A stretch of 64,000 bases of DNA from Sulfolobus sp. A20 (GCF_001719125.1 NZ_CP017006.1:2308384-2372383), one strand, 5' to 3'; shown: positions 1 to 9,797, counted from the first letter of the stretch. The notes: generated from the letters alone by a model not told the origin. Numbers and translations are program-made.

Positions 1-1
1 T

Positions 2-2347
2 CTAGGGCAAGTAAGCTTCCTCTCTACATTAGTCAACTATATTAGTGCATACTCTTCTTTTGGATTTCTATTTCTTGGTATTTTTTTCTCTTCCATATAC
101 TTTTTAAGGAAGTACTTTAATGCAGAGGGACCCCTTTTATACATCACTTCAATTATGATATCTGTCCCAGTCCCAATAACTTGGTACGCAGTAGATGGCG
201 TAATATACTTTTACCCCGGCTTATTTGCGGTTTCCTTAGCCTTATTTGACTACGCCTTAGACGTCTTAAAGGTTTCATTTAAGGAAGCTCTAAAACGCGG
301 TGCGATATTGGCTTTGGCTGTAACGCTAGATTTTACAGACCCTAGGGGAATCGTTTTCTCTATCTTGACCTTTTTTGCCTATTCTCTATATTTCCTTGCT
401 GTAAAGAGAAGTTTTAGGTACGTGATAAGCTGGTTTAAGATGTTCCTGTTCGGCTTCATCTTCTTTTTACTTCTAAACGTGAACACAATAATATACACGA
501 AACTGATTTCACCCTTTATTTCTCTAGTAGGTGTTTCAACTGTGTATAATCAGCTTGGGATAGCCCTGCAGACAGTAAATCCTTTCTATACGTTAACGGG
601 CGTAATGTATTGGCTGGGTCCCTCTTTCTATATCGATGCATATCACGCTATCATCATCTTTGGGGCTATCCTCACTGCCATCTCCCTTTCAGCGTTACTT
701 ATAAGGAGAAAACCAATTGTTATCTTCCTCTCTATTTTCCTCTTGGCTGTTGCCACTTATAATTACGTTGGTTCCAGTTACCTTGGCTATTGGCTAGCTC
801 AAACCCCTTACGTTGGTTACTTGGTTTATCTTTACCCCACTTATTTGCCGTCTTACTTGTTCGTAGCCCCGTTTTATCTCCTTTTAGGCTTCGTAATTTA
901 TGTAGCTGGATCTAAATTGATTTCCACTAATTTCATCAATTGGAAGTATATAAAGTACTTGAAAGCAACTCCTTTGGTTGCTCTGTTTCTGATATTGGCT
1001 ATCCTGTTTTACATGCCCATAGCCAATTCCTTCGTTTCTACATATTACTCATCGCCGCCTAAGGAAGTGGTGAACAGTCTCTACGACATTGCCTACAATG
1101 ATACTGGGATTGTCTTAGCAATTGGGGATGTGAATTTAGCTAACTATTATGCAGTATTGCCTACTCTTGTTAACCCCTCCTTTGACGGTTATCTGAATTT
1201 CATGTGGTTCTCTATAACAAATTCGCCGAATCCAGCTAAGGCTTTGTCCTACCTTGGGGTTCAATACGTGGCTTTTCTTAACGATTCCAATTCCCAGTGC
1301 TTCCGTGCCGTTAACTCTAGCCCTTACTTTAGGCTAGTTTATAACCAATATAATGTTACCGTGTTCTATAACACTCTTTACTCACCCTATTGGGTTAATA
1401 AAGGAGTCTACATAGCCTTTAACTTCCCCCTAGTGATCGATAAATTGTCATCATTTAACACAAGTTACGTAGTGATCCCCTTCTATTATGTAAACGACTT
1501 ACAAGATATTCTCCCATATGTAAAGGGCTTTATAGGGTATAACTTATCACCAAACGACTTAATTCCAATGCTGGTAAACAACTCGTCCCTAATAATCACT
1601 GCCTCTAATATCTATGTTAATCAGTATTATTCAGGTGGTTGGGTTCACCAGTCTCCCTTCTGGACCCCTGATGCGTTAGACGCTATCGTAAGCGGAAATC
1701 CTTCAGTCCCCTTGACCCTGCACGTCCCTAATGGTAATTACTACGTTTACGCGATACTGAGTTTGACAACGTTAAACGGGATTTATGGCGGTGGTAGTAT
1801 TAAGTTAAAGTCCGGAGAAAGTTCAATAACTTACGAGATGTCAAACATCGCATATAACGTAAGTTGGAGCTATCTAGGGCAGTTAAGGATAGTAAACAAT
1901 ACTCTCACCTTATATGATAGAGGATTAAACGTGGTAAAAGTAGTCCTCGTGCCTGCGTCAGAATATGGAAATCTATATCAAGAAGCGTCCTCATTGCTCT
2001 CCAGTAGGTCTACAATCTCGTTTACGCCTCATGGAGTTGTGGTAAAGGAGGGAAGCTTCTCGCCGAAGAGTTACAGCGCGACAGTGGTAATGAACCCTTG
2101 GTATACATTTTTCACCTTTAATCATGAGGTCTTCATTAAAAATGCGATAGCTTCGTTTAACTATTACTTTGGAGTAGCGAATGTTTACATCTCGTCTTCT
2201 CATCCCTTAGTGAGTTTGGCGTATATAAGCGATTTTCCATACTTAGTTTTGAATCTAGTAGTCGATATTATTGTCTTGTTATACGTAATTTGGGGAGATA
2301 AGGTCATAAAGACCTTAAGGTTTAAGATGTTAGGAGAGTATAACTAA
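2..2347 (+). CDS. Large polytopic membrane protein, YfhO/GT-C-like (5' partial)
   Basis: The frame is open from base 2, so the gene starts left of the window. About 781 residues are visible and the first in-frame ATG is at 155. Roughly ten hydrophobic segments fill the part up to about base 1,060. A long polar, probably extracytoplasmic region follows, rich in N-x-S/T sequons. One last membrane helix near base 2,250 leads to a short basic tail (KVIKTLRFKM). The stretch KALSYLGVQYVAFLND resembles the soluble part of YfhO-like and GT-C membrane proteins. A role in surface glycan or lipid-linked sugar transfer is inferred from this shape and the neighbouring glycosyltransferases. The exact family is uncertain. 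Confidence 0.6.
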   Translation, partial: LGQVSFLSTLVNYISAYSSFGFLFLGIFFSSIYFLRKYFNAEGPLLYITSIMISVPVPITWYAVDGVIYFYPGLFAVSLALFDYALDVLKVSFKEALKRGAILALAVTLDFTDPRGIVFSILTFFAYSLYFLAVKRSFRYVISWFKMFLFGFIFFLLLNVNTIIYTKLISPFISLVGVSTVYNQLGIALQTVNPFYTLTGVMYWLGPSFYIDAYHAIIIFGAILTAISLSALLIRRKPIVIFLSIFLLAVATYNYVGSSYLGYWLAQTPYVGYLVYLYPTYLPSYLFVAPFYLLLGFVIYVAGSKLISTNFINWKYIKYLKATPLVALFLILAILFYMPIANSFVSTYYSSPPKEVVNSLYDIAYNDTGIVLAIGDVNLANYYAVLPTLVNPSFDGYLNFMWFSITNSPNPAKALSYLGVQYVAFLNDSNSQCFRAVNSSPYFRLVYNQYNVTVFYNTLYSPYWVNKGVYIAFNFPLVIDKLSSFNTSYVVIPFYYVNDLQDILPYVKGFIGYNLSPNDLIPMLVNNSSLIITASNIYVNQYYSGGWVHQSPFWTPDALDAIVSGNPSVPLTLHVPNGNYYVYAILSLTTLNGIYGGGSIKLKSGESSITYEMSNIAYNVSWSYLGQLRIVNNTLTLYDRGLNVVKVVLVPASEYGNLYQEASSLLSSRSTISFTPHGVVVKEGSFSPKSYSATVVMNPWYTFFTFNHEVFIKNAIASFNYYFGVANVYISSSHPLVSLAYISDFPYLVLNLVVDIIVLLYVIWGDKVIKTLRFKMLGEYN

Positions 2348-2471
2348 GAAATTCCCTTTGTCAAGATCAACGATAAAAGTTCATTTTGATCCTCAAACTC
2401 CCTTTCCTATTGACATGTGGGATTTTTACCTTAGTCATAAGTTTTTTATTATGGCATAGAACGTCTCTAAC

Positions 2472-2564
2472 TTATTGAGCCCCCTTCAAGAAGTTAATCA
2501 CTGCCCTACTCTGACCGTCGTGATGGGATAAGTGACCAACTAAAAACGAGATCATTTTAACCAC
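2472..2564 (-). pseudogene. GT4 glycosyltransferase, N-terminal fragment
   Basis: A 30-codon reading frame begins at GTG 2564 and overlaps the stop of the GT2 fragment upstream. It reads FLVGHLSHHDGQSRAVINFL and then stops at TAA. The DGQSRAVINF stretch matches the start of the GT4 relic at 3829-3058 (DGQSKAIINF), so this is probably the first strand-helix unit of a GT4 enzyme whose remainder has been deleted. It is too short to work. No continuation is visible in the 120 bases before the next gene. Confidence 0.45.
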
Positions 2565-3103
2565 TAGCTTAAGTAGCCAATTAAGTAGGGAATGCCCTTC
2601 GACAAGACTAAGGGTAAGAGCTCAACCCTTTCCTTGAAGCTCCCTTTCCTAATGCCCTTGTTCTTTAAAAAGAACTCGTACTCAGTATGTTTTAAAATTT
2701 TAGAAGACTTGCCGTATTTGTACCACTTCTTCATATATCTGAACAGGGACTCCTCCTCCAAATGGTAGATTGCCCTTTCAACATAACCTACGTCTGTAAG
2801 GCAACTGTTAGAGAGTTTATACGCCTCGTAGTATACCACTGCGTCCTCATACATGATGAGCTTGTCTGCTAGCCCGTTGATATCCCTGTAGACCTTTAAC
2901 AATATGTCCCTATCGTAGAACCTGGGCTTTATAACGCCTAATACTGGATTCAAGTTCTCTCTCCAGTGCCTATGTACTATTTCCTTGTCTAGCCTGTTTA
3001 GTCTTGCTATTATTCCCTTTCCAACGCTAGTCTCCTCAAGGGCCACTATCTTTTTCTCTACCTTTGGGATAAAGAGTAACTGAAGCCATAGAATATAGTT
3101 CCC
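2564..3103 (-). pseudogene. GT2-like glycosyltransferase, C-terminal fragment
   Basis: The frame runs from a stop at 3104 to TAG at 2564; a GTG at 3046 could start 160 residues. It lacks the N-terminal Rossmann-like half of GT2 enzymes. The C-terminal part resembles the intact GT2 at 4905-5687: both have YxKYGKS followed by an acidic-tyrosine stretch (HTEYEFFL here, GTKYEYFL there) and end in a KGIPYLIG or RGVPFLIG helix. Its upstream end abuts the broken end of a GT4 relic in another frame near base 3100, as expected for a deletion junction between two glycosyltransferase genes. It is probably non-functional. Confidence 0.55.
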
Positions 3104-3829
3104 TTAAGCTCACTATCGCTGATATTACTACCCAAATACTCTGTACCAGGTATCTTAGCCCCTATGACCTTTACCTTGACCTTCTCCGCTATTTTCTCAA
3201 GCAACTCTACATGGCTAAGATACCCCCTCTTGAGGATCACCAGTGCGAACTCCTCTTTGTCTTTAGAAAATTTATAGTTTGACACATCTAGGGGAGGATA
3301 TACTACTCCTTCGGGGTTTCTATTGTAAAATAGTGATACAATCGTTGCTGAGATCTTGCTGTTGGCTAAAACAAGGTCGTAAAGACTCACGTATTCAGAG
3401 AACTTCAACGCATTATGAACGGCTAAAAAACTAGTTATTTTACCCGTAGCTTTAAGTCTCTGATATAACGGTTTCCAAAAGAATATGCTAGCTAGTGCCC
3501 CTTGACTCCAATATACCATTTTATTAGACGACCTATACTTAACGACTGATACAGCGTCATCATTAGCAACAACGCAAATGGCATAATCGCCTATATAATC
3601 TTTGAAGACTTTAAATACGTTACCTCTTCCTAACATTACGTTAACGTTATAGTAGAAATTTAACTTCCTATGTAAGTCTATAAGATTAGTGTTGCTTTGA
3701 GAGAGCATCTCTTTAATGTTATCAGATACATTATACGAAATAATGCAGGAATCCAAGCTAGTAAGTTTCTTTATACCTTTGGCGAAATTGATTATTGCCT
3801 TGCTTTGCCCGTCAAAGAGCTTAAGATGT
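3058..3829 (-). pseudogene. GT4 glycosyltransferase, broken at both ends
   Basis: Homology-like sequence begins just after an in-frame TGA (about 3830) with LFDGQSKAIINFAKG, a typical GT4 N-terminal unit. The first usable start is only at TTG 3756. The frame ends after 232 codons with an unrelated tail. The second Rossmann half, which should carry the E-x7-E nucleotide-sugar motif, is missing. Motifs seen include YPPLDVSNY between the two domains. The truncated 3' end lies beside the GT2 fragment. I infer a dead gene or at best a truncated product. Confidence 0.55.
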
Positions 3830-3962
3830 CAGGTTAGAAAACATATTTTCATTATGATATTTTACATGTAGGGATCATATAAGGTTACTCATTTCCTATA
3901 CGTATTATTACAATTTAAGAAGTTAATTGTAAAAGTTTTTAAAATAAGTTAATAAATAAATA

Positions 3963-4870
3963 TTAAGTTTTTTCTTTATATGCTCTAAGAATTCCTATTC
4001 TTTTGTTCTTGTCATATTTAACTATAAACCCTGCTTGAGTGAGAATAGTGGGTATGAATTGAGGATAATCATGATACTCCATAATAATCTTATTTATGAT
4101 TTGAAATGGTAGGGTAGGTATTATATCATATTCACAACCTTCACAGTCTATTTTAACTAAATCTATGTTTTTAATATTATATATTGAAACCAATGTATTG
4201 AACGTTATCTGTTTAACTTTAGTAGAGCCAAATGTTGTTTCAGAATCAATGCTACCTATTGCATAGGGCAATATTATTACCTTATCATTTAAACCGTTTG
4301 TCTCTATATTTTTTATAGCAATCTTAGCTAAAATAGGGTTTACTTCAAGGCCTATTACTTTCGAAGCACCGTTAATTGCAAAGTAAATTGACGAATCTCC
4401 TATTTCTGCACCTATATCAATAACTACTCCACTAACTTCAATATCATATGTCTTTATTTCGAAAATCTCATAAATGGTAAGATAATTTCCACTTGTATAA
4501 GGCAAAGTATGAAAACAAAGATCATCTTCACATAATAGAATATCATAACTACTTGCATGTTTTATGAGATAACCACTATCTACCAATTTTAGAAGATAAA
4601 ATAAGTTATATAATGAAATATTTTTAATTACATTACCGTTTTTAGTTTGGCTTCTGGAACAATAAATTCTGCTGGATTACTAGATAATATCTTAAATAGA
4701 TTATTTAAGATAAATTTATAATATTGCAGATCGCTGATGTGCTTAATATAGAGAACGACAAATGTGAAAAGTTTACTAATATAGTCTCTACTTAGTAAAC
4801 GTGAAACACTATCGACAATCGTTACCATGCTTAAAAATATACTTGACTTACTCCTATAAATTTTAGTCAT
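3963..4870 (-). pseudogene. FkbM-family SAM methyltransferase, one frameshift
   Basis: Two overlapping frames make one protein. The first, from 4870, ends at the TAA at 4628 after PEAKLK. The second continues from about 4640 in another phase with NGNVIKNISLYNLFYLLK and runs through the methyltransferase core to 3963. Core motifs are VVIDIGAEIGDSSIYFA (SAM-binding motif I) and the FkbM-typical DLVKIDCEGCEYDI. The break lies in an A-rich run. Restored length would be near 300 residues, normal for the archaeal family. FkbM enzymes often O-methylate sugars, which fits the locus. Sequencing error, a true lesion, or two separate proteins are all possible. Confidence 0.65.
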
Positions 4871-4904
4871 GTAAACGAATGCAATCCTAGTCTACTAATG
4901 AGCG

Positions 4905-5687
4905 CTAAAATGCCTTCTCACCAATTAGAAACGGGACACCTCTAGCCATGTAGAGTATATAGAGAAGAAGTTTATTTCCCTTGCATATCTTTCTCTTTTT
5001 TCTTGAGACGTTAAGAAAATACTCGTACTTGGTACCCTTTAATACTTTGGTGCTCTTCCCGTACTTGTAGTACTTTTTAACTATCTCTAAGAGCGTCCTA
5101 TCACCATAATGAGAGATCAACTCTTCCCTAACTACGTTTACGCTATTTGAGAGTGAGGACGCCACATGGTATATCAGTTCGTGGTCAGGAAAAATCACTT
5201 GGTCGAACTTCTCCCCAAGATCTCTCCTTAGGATTCCAAAGGTCTTTGAGAGGAGGGGCGAAGAAATTACCCTAGGAAGAGCGAACCCCTTTATAGAATC
5301 AGGTTCATTACAATACATTATGTTGTCCTTATCTAGCTGAGCCAATTTTATCCAGAAGGAGTCTCCAACCTCCCTTTCTCCAATTATTATCATATCGCTT
5401 CTATCCTTATCTATTATTTCTAGGGCGTCTCTCCTCAAAACTCTAGTCTCATCTAACAGAATAGCCCTATCGCCCCTTGAATTTACGTGAGCTAAGTATC
5501 TAGCCTTTAAGAGCTTTACCCTCTCCTTGATTTCCTTAAACCCGTACTCCTTAATAACATCAGAAATTTCGTCACTGCCAGAGTTCACTACTATAACTTC
5601 ATAATCTTGAAACGTCTGCTGTCTTATGCTCTCAAAGACCTCTCTCAAATACTTACCGTGAGTTACTGGAATCTCTATGGAATACAT
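4905..5687 (-). CDS. GT2-like glycosyltransferase
   Basis: A 260-residue protein starting at ATG 5687. The N-terminus (IEIPVTHGKYLREVFESI, QTFQDYEVIVVNSG) is the GT2/GT-A nucleotide-sugar fold. RGDRAILLDETRV around residue 95 occupies the position of the acidic DxD-like motif. A C-terminal segment with KYYKYGKSTKVLKGTKYEYF and a final hydrophobic helix resembles the fragment at 2564. This is the only apparently complete glycosyltransferase on this strand of the locus. A TATA-like box lies about 40 bases upstream. It probably adds a sugar to a surface glycan; donor and acceptor are unknown. Confidence 0.8.
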   Translation of the reverse strand: MYSIEIPVTHGKYLREVFESIRQQTFQDYEVIVVNSGSDEISDVIKEYGFKEIKERVKLLKARYLAHVNSRGDRAILLDETRVLRRDALEIIDKDRSDMIIIGEREVGDSFWIKLAQLDKDNIMYCNEPDSIKGFALPRVISSPLLSKTFGILRRDLGEKFDQVIFPDHELIYHVASSLSNSVNVVREELISHYGDRTLLEIVKKYYKYGKSTKVLKGTKYEYFLNVSRKKRKICKGNKLLLYILYMARGVPFLIGEKAF

Positions 5688-5718
5688 TATTGAGACTACT
5701 TGTCATTTTACCTCAGAG

Positions 5719-5732
5719 CAATATATAAATAT
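5719..5732 (-). promoter_or_regulatory. Probable TATA box for the GT2 gene
   Basis: The sequence reads tttatatatt on the minus strand, centred about 40 bases above the GT2 start, so a short leader is expected. The rest of 5688-6091 shows no coding pattern, repeat or RNA-like fold that I could recognise. Confidence 0.4.
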
Positions 5733-6091
5733 TATTTTGATTTGAATTTTTTAAATTACCTATATCTAAACCCTAGAGTTAACTGCAGAAATGAAAAGAA
5801 CTTGAGAGAAACTGATTTAAGGTACTTGATGTCTCTTATTTAAAAGTCTTGAAGAATCTATTTTAACTTCCTCCCGTTAATCAAAGAAGAAAAATGCTAT
5901 AATTATCAACACTAGGGCAAATCATTTTACTAACTGGTTAAAGGTGATTAAATAGAATGGTAAAACTGTTTTTCCACGTAGTTAATGAAACTAGGTGTTA
6001 AATAAGTTAGGTCTTCCTCGCCTCAAAGAAGTGCATTAGTTTTCATACAGTCCATATTCAGGGATGAAGTCTCTTAACGTGGGACTCCCAG

Positions 6092-6436
6092 CTATATTTT
6101 AGGAATTACTCCTCTAATGTTGTTCTGAAGCTCAGTATATTCATTCTCTTTTATGTTTTCAACAAAAGCCTTAATCGTATCTGCATCAATACTAGATAAT
6201 ACTTTACCAATATTATTCTCCTTAACCATATAAGCTGTCCCTAGTTGGTCATTGATTATCACAGGTAAACAGTAATCTAATGCCTCAATTACGCTCGTTG
6301 CAAGACCGTATTTTCCGAATCCAAATCCTAAGAAGAACTTACTCTTACGATAAAGCTCGGCGAGTTTACTTTTAGATTATCTCTTAGGAATACTCTATCT
6401 GTGGGAGCACGCCGTTTTATTTCGTTAATGATGTCC
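6092..6436 (-). pseudogene. GT4 glycosyltransferase, C-terminal remnant
   Basis: Reading from 6436 gives NQDIINEIKRRAPTDRVFL, then after a phase change near 6375 LAELYRKSKFFLGFGFGKYG, TSVIEALDYCLPVIINDQLG and a stop at 6092. This is the second Rossmann domain of a GT4 enzyme, with the FGFGKYGLATSVIEAL segment at the E-x7-E position. The N-terminal half is absent. The piece joins directly onto a GT2 N-terminal piece at 6441, so two partial genes appear fused by deletion. Confidence 0.55.
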
Positions 6437-6440
6437 TGAT

Positions 6441-6719
6441 TTAAACTCTAGATCCTCCTCTAGCTAGGAACTGGTCAGAGTCCATGTTAAGCACGAACTC
6501 CCCAGTGGCGTTCAAAGCACCTATTATCCTAGCCCTCAGCCTATTACTCTTCTGCCTTACTACAGTGGCGTACTTCTCAGCTACCTCTGCAGTACCATTA
6601 GTAGAGAAGGAGTAGACTACTATAACCTCTATAGGGACTGTCTGTTCCTTAAGAGACCTCAAAGCAGTCTCTATAGTTTTAGCGGAGTTGAAAGTCGGTA
6701 TCACGACACTAACTCTCAT
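6441..6719 (-). pseudogene. GT2 glycosyltransferase, N-terminal fragment
   Basis: A 92-codon frame with an excellent GT2 start (MRVSVVIPTFNSAKTIETAL) reaches the first acidic motif (FVLNMDSDQFLARGG) and then stops at TAA 6441. A complete GT2 protein would continue for 150-250 more residues. The cut lies just after the DxD position, so the acceptor-binding half is lost. It is divergent from the intact GT4 gene at 6759, with only about 40 bases between the starts. Confidence 0.6.
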
Positions 6720-6758
6720 ACTAACACTTTTTTATTAACATCTATACTTAAAAAATAT

Positions 6759-7829
6759 GTGGACAAGAAGTTAACGGTTGTACTAAGGGTCTTATGGAAC
6801 GGCGGAGTCGCTAGGATGGCAGTTGAGGAGGCAAGAAGGTTAGGGAAACTGTTTGTACTAAGGGAAAGTTTCCACGATTATGGCTTGACTGATGTAAAAG
6901 TTGAGATTGTAAGGAAAGGACATGGTAAGTTAACTCCCATATTTTGGGCTATAACCTCATTGTACGCGAAGGGAAGGGGGAAAGAGGCAACTGTTGACTT
7001 GGACTTGATCCTTACGAAATGGCTAAAAGTCTCACCCCCAGCCTTATACCACGACCAGTTTGCTGGTATCATGGGCTACTTGAACAAGGTGTTTAGGGGT
7101 CAAGACTACGCCCTGTACCTCCACGAGACCAACTTAAGGGCAAAAGGGGTGAAGTGGTACTTTCCAAGGTTGTTGGACAGGGAAGTGATGTCAAAGGCTA
7201 AGGTCGTCTTTACCAACAGCAAGGAGAACCAAAAGGTATTGGCTGAGTACGGCTTCTCCTCTGTTGTAGTTTACCCAGGCTGTTACCCTAGAGATGGAAA
7301 AAAGGAGAGAGAGCCCATAGTTTTGGCTGTCTCGATGTGGGATAAGGGGAGGTTTCCAGAGTGGTATGGAGAAGTCGCTAAGAGGTTAAAAAGGGGGAAG
7401 TTGATCATGGCTGGCTCTTGGGCTGTAAAGGAGGAGAAGGAGAGGTTCAAAAAGGAGTACCCACAAGTAGCGGTGACAGGAAGGTTGAGCGAGGAAAAAC
7501 TTCAAGAGCTTTATGACAGGGCTTCTATTGTCTTACGTTTTGGCTTTAATGAGTTGGGTCCAGGTATGGGGATCATAGAGGGGATATGTAATGGTTTGAT
7601 CCCTATAGTAAATGAGGGCTTAGGCTCTAAAGAGCTCATAGTTAATGACGTCAACGGTTACGTAGTTAAGGACTATGAGGAGGCAGCTGAGAAGATAAAC
7701 TACCTGTTTGAAAATGATGATAGGCTGAACAAGATGAGGGAGGAGTTGAGGAGTTTGGCGGACGATCTCTCATGGGACAACCACGCTAGGAAGATAAGGG
7801 AGGAGCTAGAGAAGGTTGGAATGTTATGA
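6759..7829 (+). CDS. GT4 family glycosyltransferase
   Basis: A 356-residue protein starting at GTG 6759. The C-terminal Rossmann domain contains IVLAVSMWDKGRFPEW and the diagnostic GT4 signature NELGPGMGIIEGICNGLIP, with both glutamates of the E-x7-E motif in place near residues 270-280. The N-terminal half has NGGVARMAVEEARRL, the usual acceptor-side loop. The final helices are charged, as in soluble or peripheral membrane GT4 enzymes. It probably transfers an activated hexose during surface glycan assembly. An FkbM gene follows 35 bases downstream on the same strand. Confidence 0.82.
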   Translation: MDKKLTVVLRVLWNGGVARMAVEEARRLGKLFVLRESFHDYGLTDVKVEIVRKGHGKLTPIFWAITSLYAKGRGKEATVDLDLILTKWLKVSPPALYHDQFAGIMGYLNKVFRGQDYALYLHETNLRAKGVKWYFPRLLDREVMSKAKVVFTNSKENQKVLAEYGFSSVVVYPGCYPRDGKKEREPIVLAVSMWDKGRFPEWYGEVAKRLKRGKLIMAGSWAVKEEKERFKKEYPQVAVTGRLSEEKLQELYDRASIVLRFGFNELGPGMGIIEGICNGLIPIVNEGLGSKELIVNDVNGYVVKDYEEAAEKINYLFENDDRLNKMREELRSLADDLSWDNHARKIREELEKVGML

Positions 7830-7863
7830 GGAGTGATATCGACCAAAAAATTAAAAATATTAA

Positions 7864-8618
7864 ATGAATGATCAATCTCAGATGGAAATCTTACTCAAGT
7901 ATAACGGCTTAAAGTTACTCGTCAACAAAGAAGAAGCATTTATCTATTACGCCACGTTCATTGTAGGAGAGTACTCATTTTTAAAGATAAGAAGGGATGA
8001 TGTAGTTTTAGACATTGGTGCCTCAATAGGGGACTTCACTCTTCAAGAAGGGCTAAAAGGGTTATAGCGATAGAGCCAAACCCTAGTTACTTAGAATTTC
8101 TGAGGAAGAACCTAGAGCTGAACAACGTAATTAACGTTGAAGTATTGCCCTTTGCAGTTGGCGAAATTGAAGGAAGGATGAAATTTAGGTTAAACGGTGT
8201 TACATCGTCTTTATCTGGAGAAGGCATAGAAGTCGAGGTTAAACCTTTAGACTCTCTAGTCTCTCACGCTGACGTAATAAAGATGGATATAGAGGGGGCT
8301 GAAAAATATGCTATAAAGAGCGACGTTGTTAAAAACGCTAGGGAGATAGTTATGGAACTCCACGGAAGGGAGAACGTTGAGTTCATTCCTCGTTACTTAA
8401 GGGAGATAGGCTTTGAAGTGAGGGAGATAACTTACAGAGACCTTCGGAAGAACGCGATAAAGAACTCCATACTCCACCTCCCCAGCCTTCTAGACGCTGA
8501 GATAAAAACTAACTTTCATGCTACTAAAGTTTTCCTAAGAAGAGGGAGGACCTCCATCCCTTCAGTATCTCACGAGGAGTACAAACTGATTTACGCATAT
8601 AATGTAAGTAGGGATTGA
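7864..8618 (+). pseudogene. FkbM-family SAM methyltransferase, one frameshift
   Basis: The frame from ATG 7864 reads VVLDIGASIGDFTL, the SAM motif I, then loses phase near 8043 and stops at TAG 8067. The other phase continues SRRAKRVIAIEPNPSYLEFL and on to IKMDIEGAEKYAI and a normal end at 8618. One base change would restore about 250 residues. The downstream half alone could start at ATG 8145 but would lack the SAM pocket. The gene follows the GT4 gene and probably methylated the same glycan. The second FkbM gene of the locus also carries a single frameshift. Confidence 0.65.
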
Positions 8619-8625
8619 TAAAAAT

Positions 8626-8662
8626 AACGGCAAACCTCGTCGGTAGAGGAGTAGGTCAGCTT
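8626..8662 (+). repeat. Short IS200/IS605-derived palindromic repeat
   Basis: The sequence acggcaaacctcgtcgg followed by gaggagtaggtcag is the reverse orientation of the short repeat found at 18716, 27657 and 47362. Relics of this kind mark ends of TnpB-type elements here. It lies inside the open frame that leads into the membrane protein at 8675. Confidence 0.5.
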
Positions 8663-8674
8663 CGTTTGCCAGCA

Positions 8675-9058
8675 TTGGCAATCCGTAAAAAGAGAATAGG
8701 CGCAAGGTTTTTAAGCACATATGTCATAGCTTATCTTAGTATGGCAATAGTGGGAGTCTATTACGACGTGATTACAAGTTTCCAGAGGTTGGAGTTGTTG
8801 TTAACCATAAACGTCTTAATCTTTTTCATCATGTACATAGTCATATTTATAATACCAAGTAGTAACAAGTACTTCAAACCAACTGTCTTGATATTATTAG
8901 CATTAGATTTCCTTATTGATGGTGTATATAATTCGACCACTGGTATGATATTAACCTACATCGGAATAGGCTTGCTTGTTGCCACAATCTTGTACTTAAT
9001 CTACATCTTCAAGTCGTATGGCACAGGCGGTGATGGGCCAGACTTCGATGTAGTGTAG
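8675..9058 (+). CDS. Small integral membrane protein, unknown
   Basis: The open frame extends back to TTG 8615, but its first 15-20 codons are encoded by a transposon-derived repeat, so I place the start at TTG 8675 (MAIRKKRIGARFL); ATG 8741 is another option. About four hydrophobic helices follow, preceded by a basic patch that suggests a cytoplasmic N-terminus. The tail is GTGGDGPDFDVV. I recognise no family. It sits at the end of the glycan locus and could have had a longer N-terminus before the repeat arrived. Confidence 0.5.
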   Translation: MAIRKKRIGARFLSTYVIAYLSMAIVGVYYDVITSFQRLELLLTINVLIFFIMYIVIFIIPSSNKYFKPTVLILLALDFLIDGVYNSTTGMILTYIGIGLLVATILYLIYIFKSYGTGGDGPDFDVV

Positions 9059-9216
9059 GGGTAGAGAGGTAAATACTAAGGTTTATTGAAAAGAAAAAAG
9101 TCGAGCTGGAAACAGCATCTCCTGCATTAACCTTTATCCTGATATTTTAAACTACGGAGTACTCTTACTGGAAGATTACCTCTCAAGTACATTACTAAAA
9201 GGTAAGTATAAGTTCA

Positions 9217-9360
9217 CGAGGACAAAACGTACCCATACCGTGTTTGCAAGGACGCAAAAGAGGTATGTATTTATGACACAGCAAATACGTTGAAGGACAT
9301 GAGCTCTGTAGACGCTATAGACCTATAGCATAACTACGCTTTCCTAGCTGACGACAATTA
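9217..9360 (+). pseudogene. Coding relic of unknown gene
   Basis: One frame reads EDKTYPYRVCKDAKEV, then DTANTLKDMSSVDAIDL, a stop, and HNYAFLADDN before a second stop. The composition looks coding, but there is no usable start and there are internal stops. I recognise no family. The rest of 9061-9378 shows nothing further. Confidence 0.25.
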
Positions 9361-9378
9361 AGTGTTCTATTTACTTCT

Positions 9379-9418
9379 GACCTCCTCCCCGTCCTAAATG
9401 AAGAGGCTTTCTTAACTT
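9379..9418. repeat. Short IS200/IS605-derived repeat
   Basis: The sequence starts gacctcctccccgtcc and continues to aagaggctttcttaac. It matches the left part of the short repeat family listed at 25621 and 37989, with a damaged central palindrome. Confidence 0.45.
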
Positions 9419-9510
9419 AAACCAAGTAGGGAAAGCCTTTTTTACCTTAAAAAATGGCGGGTAAGCTTTAGCCGGTCTCTTCAATATTACGAAGTTAAGG
9501 AAGCTCTGAT

Positions 9511-9578
9511 GGTGGGGGAGAAGGAGGTAAGATCACTAAAACTGAACCAAAGAATAGGTACGTTGTGGCTAACATAAC
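9511..9578 (+). repeat. Direct repeat, copy 1 (uninterrupted site)
   Basis: About 68 bases starting ggtgggggag and ending ggtacgttgtggctaacata are repeated at 10157. One frame reads GGGEGGKITKTEPKNRYVV, so the pair may be pieces of a duplicated gene. In this copy gttgtgg runs directly into ctaacataac. In copy 2 a TnpB relic lies exactly between these words. Confidence 0.5.
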
Positions 9579-9797
9579 GTGTGTAGACAACGATTTCATC
9601 CACATATTCCAACTTATGCCAATATATTTCGAGTATACTGTATTGAAGAATTTTTTAGCAATCTCGTCATTGGTTGAGTTAGGTGAGTGTTAGGAAATCA
9701 AACCCATTCTCGCCCCAATATATGAGTTACCTCACACAAAACACTTTTCCATCTAAAGAAAATTCAATTTATATCAACCAAATTGTTGTCCATACAC
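9579..9797. mobile_element. MITE-like derivative of the IS6-type element
   Basis: A 219-base element with ends gtgtgtagacaac and gttgtccatacac, imperfect inverted repeats. The outer parts correspond to the two ends of the IS6-type element at 26279-27079, with the transposase-coding middle deleted. Other copies are at 12093, 17567, 49219 and 51012. Confidence 0.65.

Noticed and set aside
1991-2203. Minus-strand frame of 70 codons.
   Set aside because: It lies wholly inside the membrane protein gene in an antisense phase with no family features.
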